From assembly GCA_032716605.1 (NCBI GenBank), contig CM064569.1, positions 5,757,865-5,821,864 on the forward strand: a stretch of 64,000 nt of DNA, read 5' to 3'. The first letter of the stretch is position 1, and every line of letters starts with the position of its first letter. A model generated the notes under the pieces. The model saw only the letters and a program-made list of their open reading frames with translations, made no database searches and was not told the DNA's origin. The position numbers and the translations under genes were made by a program. Origin of the DNA: Paralithodes platypus. Lineage: Eukaryota; Arthropoda; Malacostraca; Decapoda; Lithodidae. This document shows positions 21,452-32,847 of this stretch, one piece after another.

Positions 21452-22564
21452 ATTGCACTAGACATATCGAAAGCCTTCGATAGAGTCTGGCATAAATCTT
21501 TAATTTCTAAACTACCCTCCTTCGGTTTCTATCCCTCCATCTGTGCCTTTGTCTCTACTTTCCTTTCCGGCCGTTCCATAGCTGCGGTTGTGGACGGCCA
21601 TTGTTCACTTCCTCACCCTATAAACTCCGGTGTTCCTCAGGGCTCTGTCCTATCTCCTATTCTCTTTCTAATTTTTATAAATGATCTCCTTAACTGTACC
21701 TTAATTCCCATCCATTCATACGCAGACACCTCAACCTTACACTACTCCTTTAGTTTTTCAGAACGCCCCAGCCAGCAATCCCTCAACGACAAACGTAATG
21801 AAGCCATAGAACTCTTAAATTCTGATCTAAATACTATTTCCAATTGGGGCAGAGAAAACCTTGTTAACTTTAATGCTTCCAAAACCCAATTTCTCCATCT
21901 ATCTACCCGTCAGGATCTCCCAGCGGACTATCCCTTATTCTTCAACAATACAAAAATCAACCCTTCATCTTCTCTCAATATTCTTGGTGTCTCTTTTTCT
22001 TCTGCTCTCATTTGGAAGGACCATATTACCAGTCTTGCTAAGGCAGCCTCCCAGAAGCTGGGTGTGCTCAACCGCCTTAGGGGGTTCTTTTCCCCTGCAC
22101 AGCTTCTTGCTCTGTACAGGGGCATAGTGCGCCCTTGTATTGAGTATTGTTCACATGTGTGGGGAGGTTCCTCTCACACCGCTCTCCTAGACAAAGTTGA
22201 AAGGAAGGCCTTTCGTATCATTAACTCCCGTCCACTCACCAACTCTCTGCAATCTCTCTCTCTCCGCCGCAATGTTGCATCTCTCTCGCTATTCTATCGC
22301 TACTATAATAATCAGTGTTCCTCAGAGCTATCCCAGTGCATACCACCTCCTTTACGTAGGGCACGTGGTACCCGTCTTGCAACTCAATCCCACCCCTACT
22401 CTGTGCAACTCTCCAACCCAAGAGTGAAACGTTACTCTCAAACTTTCTTCTACTCAACATCTGAGCTCTGGAACTCTCTCCCAGAATCAGTCTTTCCCTC
22501 TTCCTATGACTTAAATTGCTTCAAACTCCGTGTGTCCAGGCATTTTGGCTCGAACGTCCCTTGA
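21452..22564 (+). pseudogene. Jockey/CR1-group LINE reverse transcriptase, 5'-truncated, open frame
   Basis: The frame opens in the RT palm (IALDISKAFDRVWHKSL) and stays open to a TGA at 22562-22564. It includes [16 protein letters not shown] at about 21635 and the position of the catalytic YADD block at about 21720, which here reads YADTST: the second Asp of the pair is replaced by Thr, so activity would be lost. The thumb and C-terminal blocks follow (KAASQKLGVLNRLRGFF, RPCIEYCSHVWGG, VERKAFRIIN). It is closely related to the copy at 12600-14737 but keeps Trp where that copy has a stop. The left third of the protein is missing because of 5' truncation. Confidence 0.88.
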
Positions 22565-22655
22565 TTTTGGCCCTGTCACTCTTTCAACTATGGGGGAGGC
22601 ACTCGCTATAGGCAGTTATGCCTTTTGCCTCCCTCAATCACATAGAAAAAAAAAA
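22565..22655 (+). mobile_element. LINE 3' UTR and poly-A tail
   Basis: gggggaggcactcgctatag, gttatgccttttgcctccc and a short A-run end the insertion. PbA sequence (tatttagacgat) resumes directly after. Confidence 0.85.
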
Positions 22656-22823
22656 TATTTAGACGATATATATTATGCAGCTGGGGAAGGATATGTGGTA
22701 GTTTAAAGGGTTGGTTGAGATAGTTGGAAGCCTTACCATTGCTAGAGGGCCTTCCCAAGCTGAATAAAATCGTCTAATAATCACCAGAATATGATGAAAA
22801 GGACGTCCCTGGTACTGAATGGG

Positions 22824-23192
22824 TTAAGGAGTTACTGACCTGTGTTTGGTCTATTAATTAATTTATTCATTTATTTTTTAGTTTCCTCGCTAGACCTCCA
22901 TCAAACTTAGAAAAGCACCCCCTAGACCCCCCTTCAAGATAAATGTGTAAATTGTTCGGTAGAAAAATGTCCAGGCCGAAGGCCGGTTACTCTTAAAATT
23001 ACAAGCTCGCTATCGCTCGCCAGGAAAAATCGACACCCAAATGGCACGAAAGGTCTTAAAATTGACAACGAAATGGGGCGAAAGGTATTAAAACCGCCAA
23101 ACTAATGGGCCGAACGTCATACAATCTGAAAACTAATGGGGCTGAACACGAGGGAGAAAGGGGTCCCGAAAAACGACCCATCTCCCCTTAAC
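22824..23192 (-). mobile_element. Hp1 TTAA element, full length
   Basis: TTAAGGAGTTACTGACC to cgacccatctccccttaa, of the subgroup with longer A/T-rich ends. The minus strand carries the first stem (ctcgctatcgctcgcc), the second (ggccgaaggccgg) and the third (ttcggtagaaaaa). Confidence 0.86.
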
Positions 23193-23329
23193 CTCCTCCT
23201 TCCTCCGGGGTTAACTCTCTTATATTTACCCCTCAGTTTTTATAACGTGGCCAAACAAAGGGTGGTAATTTTCTCCGTTGTGTAATAACAGAGCGGGAAG
23301 GCTGATAAGTGGGGCCCCGGACTGTTATT

Positions 23330-24880
23330 GTGCGAACCTCTTTTTATTAGTTTATCCTTAGTTTACCCGTTTTGTGTGTGTTTATTATACTAGATTACTT
23401 TATTTTTACATAGTTTATCCCTAGTTTACCATTTTTTGTGTATGTATTATTATACTAAATTACTTATTTTTCATATCTTACCTCTAGTTTGTCGTATTTT
23501 GTGTTTATTATTATACTAGAATACTATATTTTATCATAGTTATTCCTAGTTTACCGTTTTCTGTGTGTTTATTAGTATACTAGACTACCGGTACTTAGTT
23601 TATCGTTTGTTGTGTTGATTATTATAGAGATTACTTTATTATCATAGTTAATCCCAGGTTTACCGTTTTGTGTCTTTATTATACTGGATTACTTTATTTT
23701 GTTCATAGTTTATCCCTAGTTTACCCTTTTTTTTTTTATTATTATTATACTAGATTACTTTATTGTATAATAGGTAATCCTAGTTTACCATTTGTTGTAT
23801 TTATTATTATACTAAATTACTTTATTGTATAATAGGTAATCCTAGTTTACCATTTGTTGTATTTATTATTATACTAAATTACTTTATTGTATAATAGGTA
23901 ATCCTAGTTTACCATTTGTTGTATTTATTATTATACTAAATTACTTTGTTTACCGTGTTTTGTGTTTATTATACTAAATTACTATATTTGTGTTCAGTTA
24001 ATCCCTAACTTACCGTTTGCTGTGTTTATTATTATAATAGATTACTTTGTTTAACGTGTTGTGTGTATTATTATACTAGATTGCTTTGTTTTCATAGTTT
24101 ATCCCAGGTTTAACGTTTGTTGTGTTTATCATAATACTAGATTACTTTATTTGTTCATAGTTTATCCCTAGTTTATCGTTTTCTGTGAGTTTATGATTAT
24201 ACTAGATTACTTTGTTTTCATAGTTTATCCCAGGTTTAACGTTTTTTGTGTTTATCATTATACTATATTACTTTATTTATGTCATAGTTTACCCCTACTT
24301 TACCATTATTTGTGTTTGTTGTCATACTACATTATTTTGTTTTCATAGTTTATCCCTAGCTTGTCGTAGTTTGTATATTATTATACTAGATTACTTATTA
24401 TTTTTGTTTTCATAGTGTATCCCTAGGTTACCGTTTGTTGTTTATTATTTTACTAGATTATTTTATTTGTTCATAGTTTACCCCTAGTTCACCGTTTTCA
24501 GTGTTTTATTATTTTACTAGATTATTTTATTTGTTCATAGTTTACCCCTAGTTCACCGTTTTCAGTGTTTTATTATTTTACTAGATAATTTTATTTGTTC
24601 ATAGTTTACCCCTAGTTCACAGTTTTCAGTGTTTTATTATTATACTAGATTATTTTATTTGTTCATAGTTTACCCCTAGTTCACAGTTTTGTTTTTTATT
24701 ATTTTACTTGATTACTTTATTTTTCGCATTTGGTTTGATGTATTATTATATTTGGATGACTATATTTTTGTTTATTGGTATCCTAGTTTATTCTATTTTA
24801 CATTACATCTTATTATACTTCGATTATCAAGTTTTGTGTATATTATTAACCTACTAAAAAAAAAAAAAAAATAGTAGACT
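23330..24880 (+). repeat. Degenerate ~60-bp minisatellite, AT-rich
   Basis: About 25 diverged copies of a unit built from catagtttatccctagtttaccg, a tgtgtttattatt stretch and actagattacttta. A few neighbouring copies are nearly identical (23760-23945; 24470-24690), showing more recent local duplication. No gene. Confidence 0.88.
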
Positions 24881-24919
24881 CTATGTTTACCAATTATTTC
24901 TCTTTGGGTTTGTTTGCGT

Positions 24920-25283
24920 TTAAGGCTGATTTTTTTTTTTTTGGTCGATTATTTCATATATATATATATGTGTTTTAGTTTTTTCTCTAGACCTCCATCA
25001 AACTTAAAAAAAAAAAAAACCATCCATTAGATCCCCTTTCTAGATTAATTTGCACATTTTTCGATAGCAATATGGCCAGTTCTTCCAAAATTACAGGCTC
25101 ACTACCGTTCGCTAGGAAAAAAAATCAAGACCAAAATAGCACTAAAGGTGTTAATATTGACAAAGAAATGGGGCGAAAGGTCTTGAAATCGACAAACTAA
25201 TGGGGCAAACATCTTAAAATCTTAGAACTAATGGGCTAAACATGAGGAAGAAGGGGGACCAGAAAAGCGACCCATCTACCCAT
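24920..25283 (-). mobile_element. Hp1 TTAA element, decayed
   Basis: The minus strand retains the repeated taatggggcaaacat...ttaaaatc blocks and ctcactaccgttcgc. The second stem is lost and the third is damaged (ttcgatagcaata). Right end mutated (ccatctacccatcc). Confidence 0.72.
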
Positions 25284-25314
25284 CCACGTGTTATATATAT
25301 ATATATATATATTC

Positions 25315-26681
25315 TGACATACGGAGCCCTGTATGTTTATTTAAGAGTTAGAATTAAGAGTTGAAGGAGTGCCGAATTACCCAGGCGGCGAAGCAGACCA
25401 GCGAGCGAACCAGCGAGTGAGAAACCAGCTCGTCTGCATACCAGCAAACAAGCCTTCACACCTGCGTGCGTCATATGGGGACCCTGCAAACTACTTCGAG
25501 GACCCGACGCTATGACGATGATCAACGCCAATCAACGCCATTGGACCACGCACCTGTTACGCAACCAGAGGAGCTGTGATTGGGGCGCGCACCATCCCCC
25601 GCCTCCTGATTCGTTCCTACACCATCATTGCATAGTATATAAGACCCGAGTAGTGGGCATTCAAATCAGTCTCATTTGGAGTTGGGAAGGTGAACTTGCA
25701 GCTGGAGGAAGACGGGGTGAAGTATTATAATGGGATTGTGACTGTCAGTCAGATTATATAAGTGTGTGTTAAGTGTGTTCGGTGTAAACACTTACGTTAT
25801 GTTGGTTAGTGAGATATGTGATTGGGAATTAACGTTAACGCTATTATTATGTACTTAACTATTTTAGTTGACTGACTTGTGGACTAAAGCAACTCTTTAA
25901 GTAATTGGGTTATGATAAAAGTAATACTATTGTTTTATATTAATACTTGCGAGTTCATAATTTTCTTTTAATTAAGCTTACATTGCTGGTAAGAACAAGT
26001 ACGGTGATACTATTGTCTCATATTAGTAATATCGCCTTAGACTAACATGGCTGTTTTAATGTTACTTCTAGTGATTTCCTAAGCTGAAGAATTTTTTTTT
26101 AGCTTCAAAATATTATTTTTGCTTTCCATATTATTTGAGTGAGACCTGAATCGAATCTATGAAGCGATCCTGTAACTTAATTTACTCATAATCAAACCTC
26201 AATAATACGTGGTTAAGAAATACATTTATCTAATTATTAAATATATCTAACTTTTTATGTGACTTTGATATTAATCCTGATAATAATAATATAATACTAT
26301 TAACGTAAAACAAGATCCAAGAATAATAACTACATTAAATATAAATAAAAGGACATGATATAAGAAAACCATCTATTAATTTCAAAAAGGGTAAGAGACA
26401 GAAATATTCTTACCTTAATATATATCTTTCAAGACGTGATATATAATTAACAGTCCTTCTTTAGATATAACTTATTCGGTTCATAACCATAGCCTACTAA
26501 GCTTTGGTTAAATAATAATTCTTTATAAATACTACATGACTTTAATTAGTTTCAGTATTTTTCCATAATTAAAGAGTATCAGTCAATAAAGTATCTAAGA
26601 TCCAAAAGGAAAGGAAGCAACAACAGGAAATCTCTTTGCTATCTAGATTCATCAAGTTAACCACTTGAGGATCAAGATACG

Positions 26682-26685
<4 letters not shown>
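25315..26685 (+). mobile_element. Solo LTR of the Gmr1-like retrotransposon
   Basis: About 1.37 kb, closely matching the 5' LTR at 28069-29510 from TGACATACGGAGCCCTG to cttgaggatcaagatacgtaa. No internal coding region follows, so it is a solo LTR left by recombination or a truncated copy. Near the 3' end about 60-70 bp present in the other LTRs is missing. The TATA box (25637-25644) and initiator region are conserved. It is embedded in (TA)n on both sides. Confidence 0.9.
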
Positions 26686-26729
<44 letters not shown>

Positions 26730-26750
26730 TATATATATATATATATATAT

Positions 26751-28003
26751 ACTAGCAGGGGTATCCGGCGTTGCCCGGGTTTAAATTCTACTACCATAAT
26801 CACCATCATCAATCACTAGTACCACAATCATCACAATACTACTACTACCATAATCACCAGCCTCAACCTCCCTGTGCCTCATTAAACGGCGACCTCGATT
26901 TCGGCCGCTAAATGACCTCCGAATTTGGATCTGACCTCATCCGTACCCCCATTTTGGGGGGCTGCGAACAACTTTCGTCCTATACACCTTTTCGATCGGA
27001 GGCCTCCTTCTGCCCCAAACGGCAATTTTGTTCATTTCTTTTTCAATTTCGGCCTCGAAACGACCTCCGATCGTGGCCTCGCCTCCTCTATGATCTGACC
27101 CAGGTCAGTTGACACCCACATGCAAAGTTTCAGCTCCCAAGGTCCAAAACTGCGGCCGCCTATTAAGAACACACAGACAGACAAACAGACACACGAACTG
27201 ATTTAATAATATACTAGCAGGGGTACCCGGCGTTGCCCGGGTAATAATACTGTACCACCGTAATCACCACCACTACTACCACAATCATCACAATATTACT
27301 ACTACCATAATCACCGGCCTCGACCTCCCTGTGCCTCATTAAACGACTACCTCGATTTCGGCCGCTAAATGACCTCCGATTTTGGATCTGACCTCATCCG
27401 CCCCATTTTGTAAATGGGGGGCTACAAACAACTTTCGTTCCATACACCTTTTCGATCAGAGGCCTCCTTCTGCCCCAAACGGCCATTTTTTTAATTTTGT
27501 TTTCTTTCAATTTCGGCCTTGAAATGACCTCCGATCGTGGCCTCGCCCCCTATATGACCTGACCCAGGGCAATTGACACCCACATGCAAAGTTTCAGCTC
27601 CCAGGTCCAAAACTGCGGCCGCCTGCTACTACCATAATCATCGGCCTCGACCTCCCTGTGCCTCATTAAACGGCGACCTCGATTTCGGCCGCTAAATGAC
27701 CTCCGATTTTGGATCTGACCTCATCCGTACTCCTATTTTGGGGGGCTGCGAACAAATTTCGTTCCATACACCTTTTCGATCGGAGGCCTCCTTCTGCCCC
27801 AAACGGCAATTTTGTTCATTTTTGTTCATTTTTTGTTTCAATTTCGGCCTCGAAACGACCTCCGATCGTAGCCTCGCCCCCTCTATGACCTGACCTAAGT
27901 CAATTGACACCCACATGCAAAGTTTCAGCTCCCCAGGTCCAAAACTGCGGCCGCCTATTCAGAACGCACAGACAGATAAACAGACAGACACACGAACTGA
28001 TTT

Positions 28004-28010
<7 letters not shown>
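26751..28010 (+). repeat. Three copies of an unclassified ACTAGCAGGGG interspersed repeat
   Basis: Copies at 26751-27210, 27211-27622 and 27623-28010. Each has the order: actagcaggggtacccggcg, a (TAC/ATC)n-like stretch, ggccgctaaatgacctccga, ttcgatcggaggcctccttc, gcaaagtttcagctcc, then acagacagac and a gatttaataatata end. The third copy lacks its start. An inverted copy lies at 58262-59105. No TIR is seen and the tail is simple sequence, so a retroposon is more likely than a DNA transposon. I do not recognise the family. Confidence 0.75.
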
Positions 28011-28061
<51 letters not shown>

Positions 28062-28066
28062 TATAT
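28011..28066. repeat. (TA)n at the 5' border of the LTR element
   Basis: A TA run joins the end of the ACTAGCAGGGG repeat to the 5' LTR. The 3' side of the element is also (TA)n (37200-37279). Confidence 0.95.
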
Positions 28067-28068
28067 TC

Positions 28069-29510
28069 TGACATACGGAGCCCTGTATGTTAATTTAAGA
28101 GTTAGAATTAGAGTTGAAGGAGTGTCAAACTACCCAAGCGGCGAAGCAGACCAGCGAGCGAACTAGCGAGTGGGAAACCAGCTCGTCCGCATACCAGCAA
28201 ACAAGCCTTCACACCTGCGTGCGTCATAGGGGACCCTGCAAACTACTTCGATGACCCGACGCTATGACGTATGATCGACGCCAGGAGCCCCCATTGGACC
28301 ACGCACCTGCTATGCAACTCGAGGAGCTATGATAGGGGCGCGCACCATCACTCGCCTCCTGATTCATTCCTACACCATCATTGTTTAGTATATAAGACCC
28401 GAGTAGTGGGCATTCAAATCAGTCTCATTTGGAGTTGGGGAAGGTGAACTTGCAGCTGGAGGAAGACGGGGTGAAGTATTATAATGGGATTCTGACTGTC
28501 AGTCAGATTATATAAGTGTGTGTTAAGTGTGTTCGGTGTAAACACTTACATTATGTTGGTTAGTGAGATATGTGATTGGGAATTAACGTTAACGCTATTA
28601 TTATGTACTTAACTATTTTAGTTGACTAACTTGTGGACTAAAGCAACTCTTTAAGTAATTGGGTTATGATGAAAGTAATACTATTGTTTTATATTAATAC
28701 TTACGAGTTCTTTCATTTTCTTTTAATTAAGCTTACATTGCTTAACGGTGCTTAGTACGGTGATGCTATTGTCTCATATTAGTAATATCGCCTTAGACTA
28801 ACATGGCTGTGTTAATATTACTTCTAGTGATTTCCTAAGCTGAAGAAACTTTGTTTAGCTTCAAGATATTATTTTTGCTTTTCATATTATTTGAGTGAGA
28901 CCTGAATCGAATCTATGAAGCGATCCTGTAACTTGATTTACTCATAATCAAACATCAATGTTACGTGGTTAAGAAATACATTTAACTAATTATTAAATAT
29001 ATATATCTAACTTTTTATGTGACTTTGATATTAATCCTGATGATAATAATAATATAATACTATTAACGTAAGACAAGAACCAAGAATAATAACTACATTA
29101 AATATAAATAAAAGGACATATAAGAAAACTATCTATTCATTTAAAAAAAGGGTAAGAGACAGAAATATTCTTACTTTAATATTTATCTTTCAAGACTTTT
29201 TATAGAATTAATAGTCCTTCTTTAGATATAACTTCTTCGGTTCATAACCATAGCCTACTAAGCTTCGGTTAAATAATAATTCTTTATAAATACTACATGA
29301 CTTTAATTAGTTTCAGTATTTTTCATAATTAAAGAGTATCAGTCAATAAAGGATACTAAGTCCTAAGATTCAAAAGGAAAGGAAGCAACAACAGGAAATA
29401 ATGTTATTAGATTTTACTTTTGTTTTGCCTTCAGCTGACTGATACCTTAATGTATATCTGTGCTATCTAGATTCATCAAGTTAACCACTTGAGGATCAAG
29501 ATATGTAACA
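28069..29510 (+). mobile_element. 5' LTR, Gmr1-like retrotransposon
   Basis: Starts TGACATACGGAG and ends gatatgtaaca, a TG...CA pair. The 3' LTR at 35199-37199 is its direct repeat. Length about 1.44 kb. It carries a TATA box and an arthropod-type initiator at 28389-28424. AATAAA sites lie near 29105 and 29344. The first base could be one or two nucleotides further left, because tc precedes the TG in all three LTR copies. Confidence 0.92.
28389..28424 (+). promoter_or_regulatory. LTR core promoter: TATA box and TCAGTC initiator
   Basis: TATATAAG at 28389-28396 and TCAGTC at 28419-28424. The distance from the first T of the TATA box to the A of the initiator is 32 nt, the spacing expected for RNA polymerase II promoters in arthropods. 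The same pair is conserved in the solo LTR and the 3' LTR. Transcription would start near 28421, giving a leader of about 1.17 kb before gag. Confidence 0.7.
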
Positions 29511-29516
29511 GAAGAG

Positions 29517-29530
29517 TGGCGACCTCGCCA
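29517..29530 (+). promoter_or_regulatory. Probable primer binding site
   Basis: TGGCGACC starts six bases after the end of the 5' LTR. It would pair with a tRNA 3' end reading GGTCGCCA, a form used by several gypsy-type elements primed by tRNA-Arg. The match beyond eight bases was not checked. Confidence 0.5.
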
Positions 29531-29595
29531 GGATACGTTTCATAGTTTCACTCAGTTTCATTACTGTTTCACTACTTAAAAATCAAATATTAATC

Positions 29596-32500
29596 ATGCC
29601 TCATCTAATTAATGACGAAGATGCTAGAGTTTTCATAGAATCAGAACCCACAGCCCCTGATATTGACAGTCTGTCAAAATCTGAACTGAAAGTGCTTGCC
29701 TCACATCTCCAGTTAATTGTCTCAAACATGTCTAAAGTAGAGGTGGCTCAGACCATAAAAACCCACTTGTTCCCTGTAGAAGGCGGGGAGGGAGACGGAG
29801 CAGTTGGTGGGATCCCGAGTAAACCTAGCCAACTTGATATACAATTGCCACCTGGTTTGACCGGTGATCAAATATTCGAACTAGAACAAGCCAAACTAAA
29901 AATAGAACTAGCCAGAATAAATAACGAAGAAGCCAGCATAAAAGCCAAAGCAAATACCGAAGAAGCCAGAATAAAAGCAAATATCGAAGAAGCCAGAATA
30001 AAGACCGAACATTATGAATATCAATATCGTATAGCTCAACTAAATGTCAATACAAATACTCCCTTAATTGCTCCCCCTCTGGGATTGACTATGACTAGTG
30101 TCATTCCACCTTTCACTGAGGATAATGTGCAGGATTTCTTTGTTTTGTTTGAGGAAGTTGCTGGAGGTATGAAGTGGACAAGAGATCAATGGCCCTTTAT
30201 GTTACAAACCATTTTGACAGGGCAGGCTCGAGCCACGTATTTGTCAGAAGTAGCAGAAGTTAGGCAGGATTATGACAATCTCAAAGAAGCTATCCTAAAA
30301 ACCTATCAATTGCAGCCTGAGGCTTACAGGCAATCTTTCCTTAAAAACCAGAAGAAAGTAGAAGAAACCCATAAGGTATTTGCCAGGACCATGACTAAAA
30401 CTTTCAATCATTGGGTCAAGAGTAAGAAAGTCACAAGCTACAACGATCTGAAGGAGTTGGTCCTGTTAGAAAATTTCCTATGGAAAATTGATTCTTCTGT
30501 ATCCTATCATTTAAAGGGGAAAAAGGTAGATTGTCTTGCCGACGCCGCTGACATGGCTGACACATACGTGCTCAACAACAAATTTCGTGGAAAGAAGCCC
30601 TACGATAATTCTAGTTCTAATTTTAAGTATCCCAATCACAAATCTGACAGACCCAGTCACAAGCCTGTAACGTCTTCCCCAGCTAGCCACAATAGAATTG
30701 TTCCTCCAACTAAAAATGCGACTCAGGGCAATGGTAACAGAGGTGGGGCCCAAATTAATAGTAATGCTCAAAGAGGGAACGTTCCCGTATCCCCTAAAGT
30801 ATGTACTTTTTGTGGCCAGAGAGGCCACCTAGCTTATCAGTGCTGGGCCAAGGAGAGAACAGAGAGATCGGGGCAGACAGTTGCCGCCGTATCTCAAACT
30901 CCATATGTGCCTGTAATGCAGGACTCCCGACAGAAAGAGTACCTAGCACCAAAAGTTCCTTTAATACAGGACTCCCGACAGAAGGAGTACCTAGCAACTA
31001 ACGTAAATCATCTAGACAGGGGTGTAGTAGCATGTGTGGTGCAACCCACTAGGGTTAAGCCAATAATAATTTCACCATCAGTGCAGGACAGTTACCGTCC
31101 CTTTATTTCATCTGGCAACGTGAGATTAAATGGTTGCATGCATGAGGTAAAAATTCTGAGAGACACCGGTTCTACTAGCACCCTCATGGTGAATCCTTAC
31201 ACTGAGTGCCCACCTGGCGAACCAGTTGTAATGAGAGGTGCTGGAGGCCAGTTTTATGCACACTTGGTAAAAGGAGAAATTGAATGTGAGTTACTACAGG
31301 GTGAGGCCACCATAGCTTTGTGTAGGTCCCAAGATATCCCTGTGCCTGGGGTAACACTCCTTTTGGGGAATGATGTAGCAGGTGAGAAGGTCCGACCAGA
31401 CCCCATTTTGTCACTTTCCCCTGTTAACGAGCCACTAACCGGTGAGCTCGAAAAGGAGATGCCAACAGTTTTCCCTGTGTGTGCGGTCACACGTTCAATG
31501 TTTCAAGTAGCAGTTCCCTCAGACAGAAATGTACCGAATGTAAGAGTTGATGAAAGGGATGATGAGAGTGTGAATGACGCTCCAACTGTGCCTGATGATG
31601 TGACTGAGGTGGATTTATCCGACACCTTTATGGCTCATCTTGACCCTAACGATGACCATGAAACCCCTCCAAATTGTCCTAGTGGCCTGGTAGAGCTACA
31701 GAGAGATGATAGTGAATGCAAGGAGTTAGCTGCCAGGTCCGTGAGTGAAGAGGAATGTGAGAAGGAGGGTGGTGAATGTTTCTACCTCAAAGGAGGAGTA
31801 TTGTGGCGTAGATGGAGACAGCCACACAGACCAATCGATGACGGGGCTTGGGACGTCCATCAAGTAGTAGTCCCCAAACCTTGTCGTGGAGATATCATGG
31901 AAATGGCACATTGTATACCATTGGCAGGACACCTAGGTGTGAGAAAAACTCTAGACAGAATCAGAGCCCACTTTTACTGGCCAGGAATGCGTGCAGATGT
32001 GGTGGAGTTTTGTAGAGTGTGTCACACTTGCCAGATGACAGGAAAACCCAATCAGAAGGTGCCTGTACATCCTCTGGTGCCCTTGCCCGTTTTCGAGAAT
32101 CCTTTTACTCGGGTGGTAGTGGACATTGTAGGCCCATTGCCTAAGACTTCCCAAGGTAACATTTATTTATTAACTATCATGGACATGGCAACTCGCTACC
32201 CAGAGGCTATACCCTTAAGGACTACCTCTGCTCCAACTGTCATCAAGGAACTGCTCAAATTCTTCACCAGAATGGGTTTCCCCCATGAGGTGCAAAGTGA
32301 TCAAGGAACTAATTTTACCTCTAACATTTTTCAGCAGTCCCTGAAGGAGTTGGGTATCGAGCATGTTAAGTCTAGCACCTACCACCCAGAGAGTCTAGGG
32401 GTTCTCGAACGATATCATCAGACATTAAAGGGAATGTTACGTAAGTATTGTACAGAGACCGGAGTTGAGTGGGATAAGGGGGTACCTTTTCTTTTATTTG

Positions 32501-32847
32501 CTACTCGTGAGGTTCCAACTGAATCCCTGGGTTTTTCCCCTAATGAGCTAGTTTTCGGTCACCAGGTAAGAGGTCCTTTGCAACTATTGCAGGATAGCCT
32601 AGTTGGCCAGGAGGGGAACCAAAACCTCCTCAATTATGTTTCAGATTTCAAAACCCGGCTGAGATCCTCATGTGAGTTTGCCGCTCAAAACTGGACAGTG
32701 GCTAAAAGCTCCATGAAGAAATGGTATGACCGAAAAGCCCGTGAGAGGGAGTTTCAGCCCGGTGATGAGGTTTTGGTCCTGCTCCCCTTTTTGGCCAACC
32801 TTTATCTGCCAAGTTCAGGGGCCCATATAAGATCATTCAGAGGGTGA
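29596..32847 (+). CDS. Gag-protease-integrase polyprotein, Gmr1-like LTR retrotransposon
   Basis: Intact frame of 1083 codons starting at the first ATG after the 5' LTR. Domains in order: an N-terminal part; a Lys/Glu/Ala-rich coiled coil with a repeated EEARIKA unit (about residues 95-150); a capsid segment resembling the SCAN fold, with LQPEAYRQSF and LKELVLLENFL (about 180-330); a CCHC zinc knuckle CTFCGQRGHLAYQC (about 402-415); an aspartic protease with DTGS (about 522); and an integrase with an HHCC finger (GHLG...CRVCHTC, about 775-815) and a DDE core in which the second Asp (SDQGTNF) and the Glu are 35 residues apart. Integrase lies upstream of reverse transcriptase, as in Gmr1-like and copia elements. 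The frame leaves the integrase C-terminal domain at a T-run at 32788-32792, so the last 18 or so residues are probably out of frame. Confidence 0.9.
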   Translation: MPHLINDEDARVFIESEPTAPDIDSLSKSELKVLASHLQLIVSNMSKVEVAQTIKTHLFPVEGGEGDGAVGGIPSKPSQLDIQLPPGLTGDQIFELEQAKLKIELARINNEEASIKAKANTEEARIKANIEEARIKTEHYEYQYRIAQLNVNTNTPLIAPPLGLTMTSVIPPFTEDNVQDFFVLFEEVAGGMKWTRDQWPFMLQTILTGQARATYLSEVAEVRQDYDNLKEAILKTYQLQPEAYRQSFLKNQKKVEETHKVFARTMTKTFNHWVKSKKVTSYNDLKELVLLENFLWKIDSSVSYHLKGKKVDCLADAADMADTYVLNNKFRGKKPYDNSSSNFKYPNHKSDRPSHKPVTSSPASHNRIVPPTKNATQGNGNRGGAQINSNAQRGNVPVSPKVCTFCGQRGHLAYQCWAKERTERSGQTVAAVSQTPYVPVMQDSRQKEYLAPKVPLIQDSRQKEYLATNVNHLDRGVVACVVQPTRVKPIIISPSVQDSYRPFISSGNVRLNGCMHEVKILRDTGSTSTLMVNPYTECPPGEPVVMRGAGGQFYAHLVKGEIECELLQGEATIALCRSQDIPVPGVTLLLGNDVAGEKVRPDPILSLSPVNEPLTGELEKEMPTVFPVCAVTRSMFQVAVPSDRNVPNVRVDERDDESVNDAPTVPDDVTEVDLSDTFMAHLDPNDDHETPPNCPSGLVELQRDDSECKELAARSVSEEECEKEGGECFYLKGGVLWRRWRQPHRPIDDGAWDVHQVVVPKPCRGDIMEMAHCIPLAGHLGVRKTLDRIRAHFYWPGMRADVVEFCRVCHTCQMTGKPNQKVPVHPLVPLPVFENPFTRVVVDIVGPLPKTSQGNIYLLTIMDMATRYPEAIPLRTTSAPTVIKELLKFFTRMGFPHEVQSDQGTNFTSNIFQQSLKELGIEHVKSSTYHPESLGVLERYHQTLKGMLRKYCTETGVEWDKGVPFLLFATREVPTESLGFSPNELVFGHQVRGPLQLLQDSLVGQEGNQNLLNYVSDFKTRLRSSCEFAAQNWTVAKSSMKKWYDRKAREREFQPGDEVLVLLPFLANLYLPSSGAHIRSFRG

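Larger units (their letters stand above)
21399..22827. mobile_element. PbA interrupted by a LINE copy
   Basis: TTAACCCTTTGAGTACCAGC to gtccctggtactgaatgggttaa. The left 50 bp and right 170 bp are PbA; the interval is a 5'-truncated LINE that inserted at agctatatt. The right TTAA is shared with an Hp1. Confidence 0.88.

Noticed and set aside
30801..31001. Alternative frames overlapping gag
   Set aside because: They are shadows of the 1083-codon polyprotein, which carries all the recognisable motifs.
32788..32792. Programmed ribosomal frameshift site
   Set aside because: The T-run lacks a proper slippery heptamer in the zero frame, and the shift falls inside a single domain, so an indel or read error is more likely.
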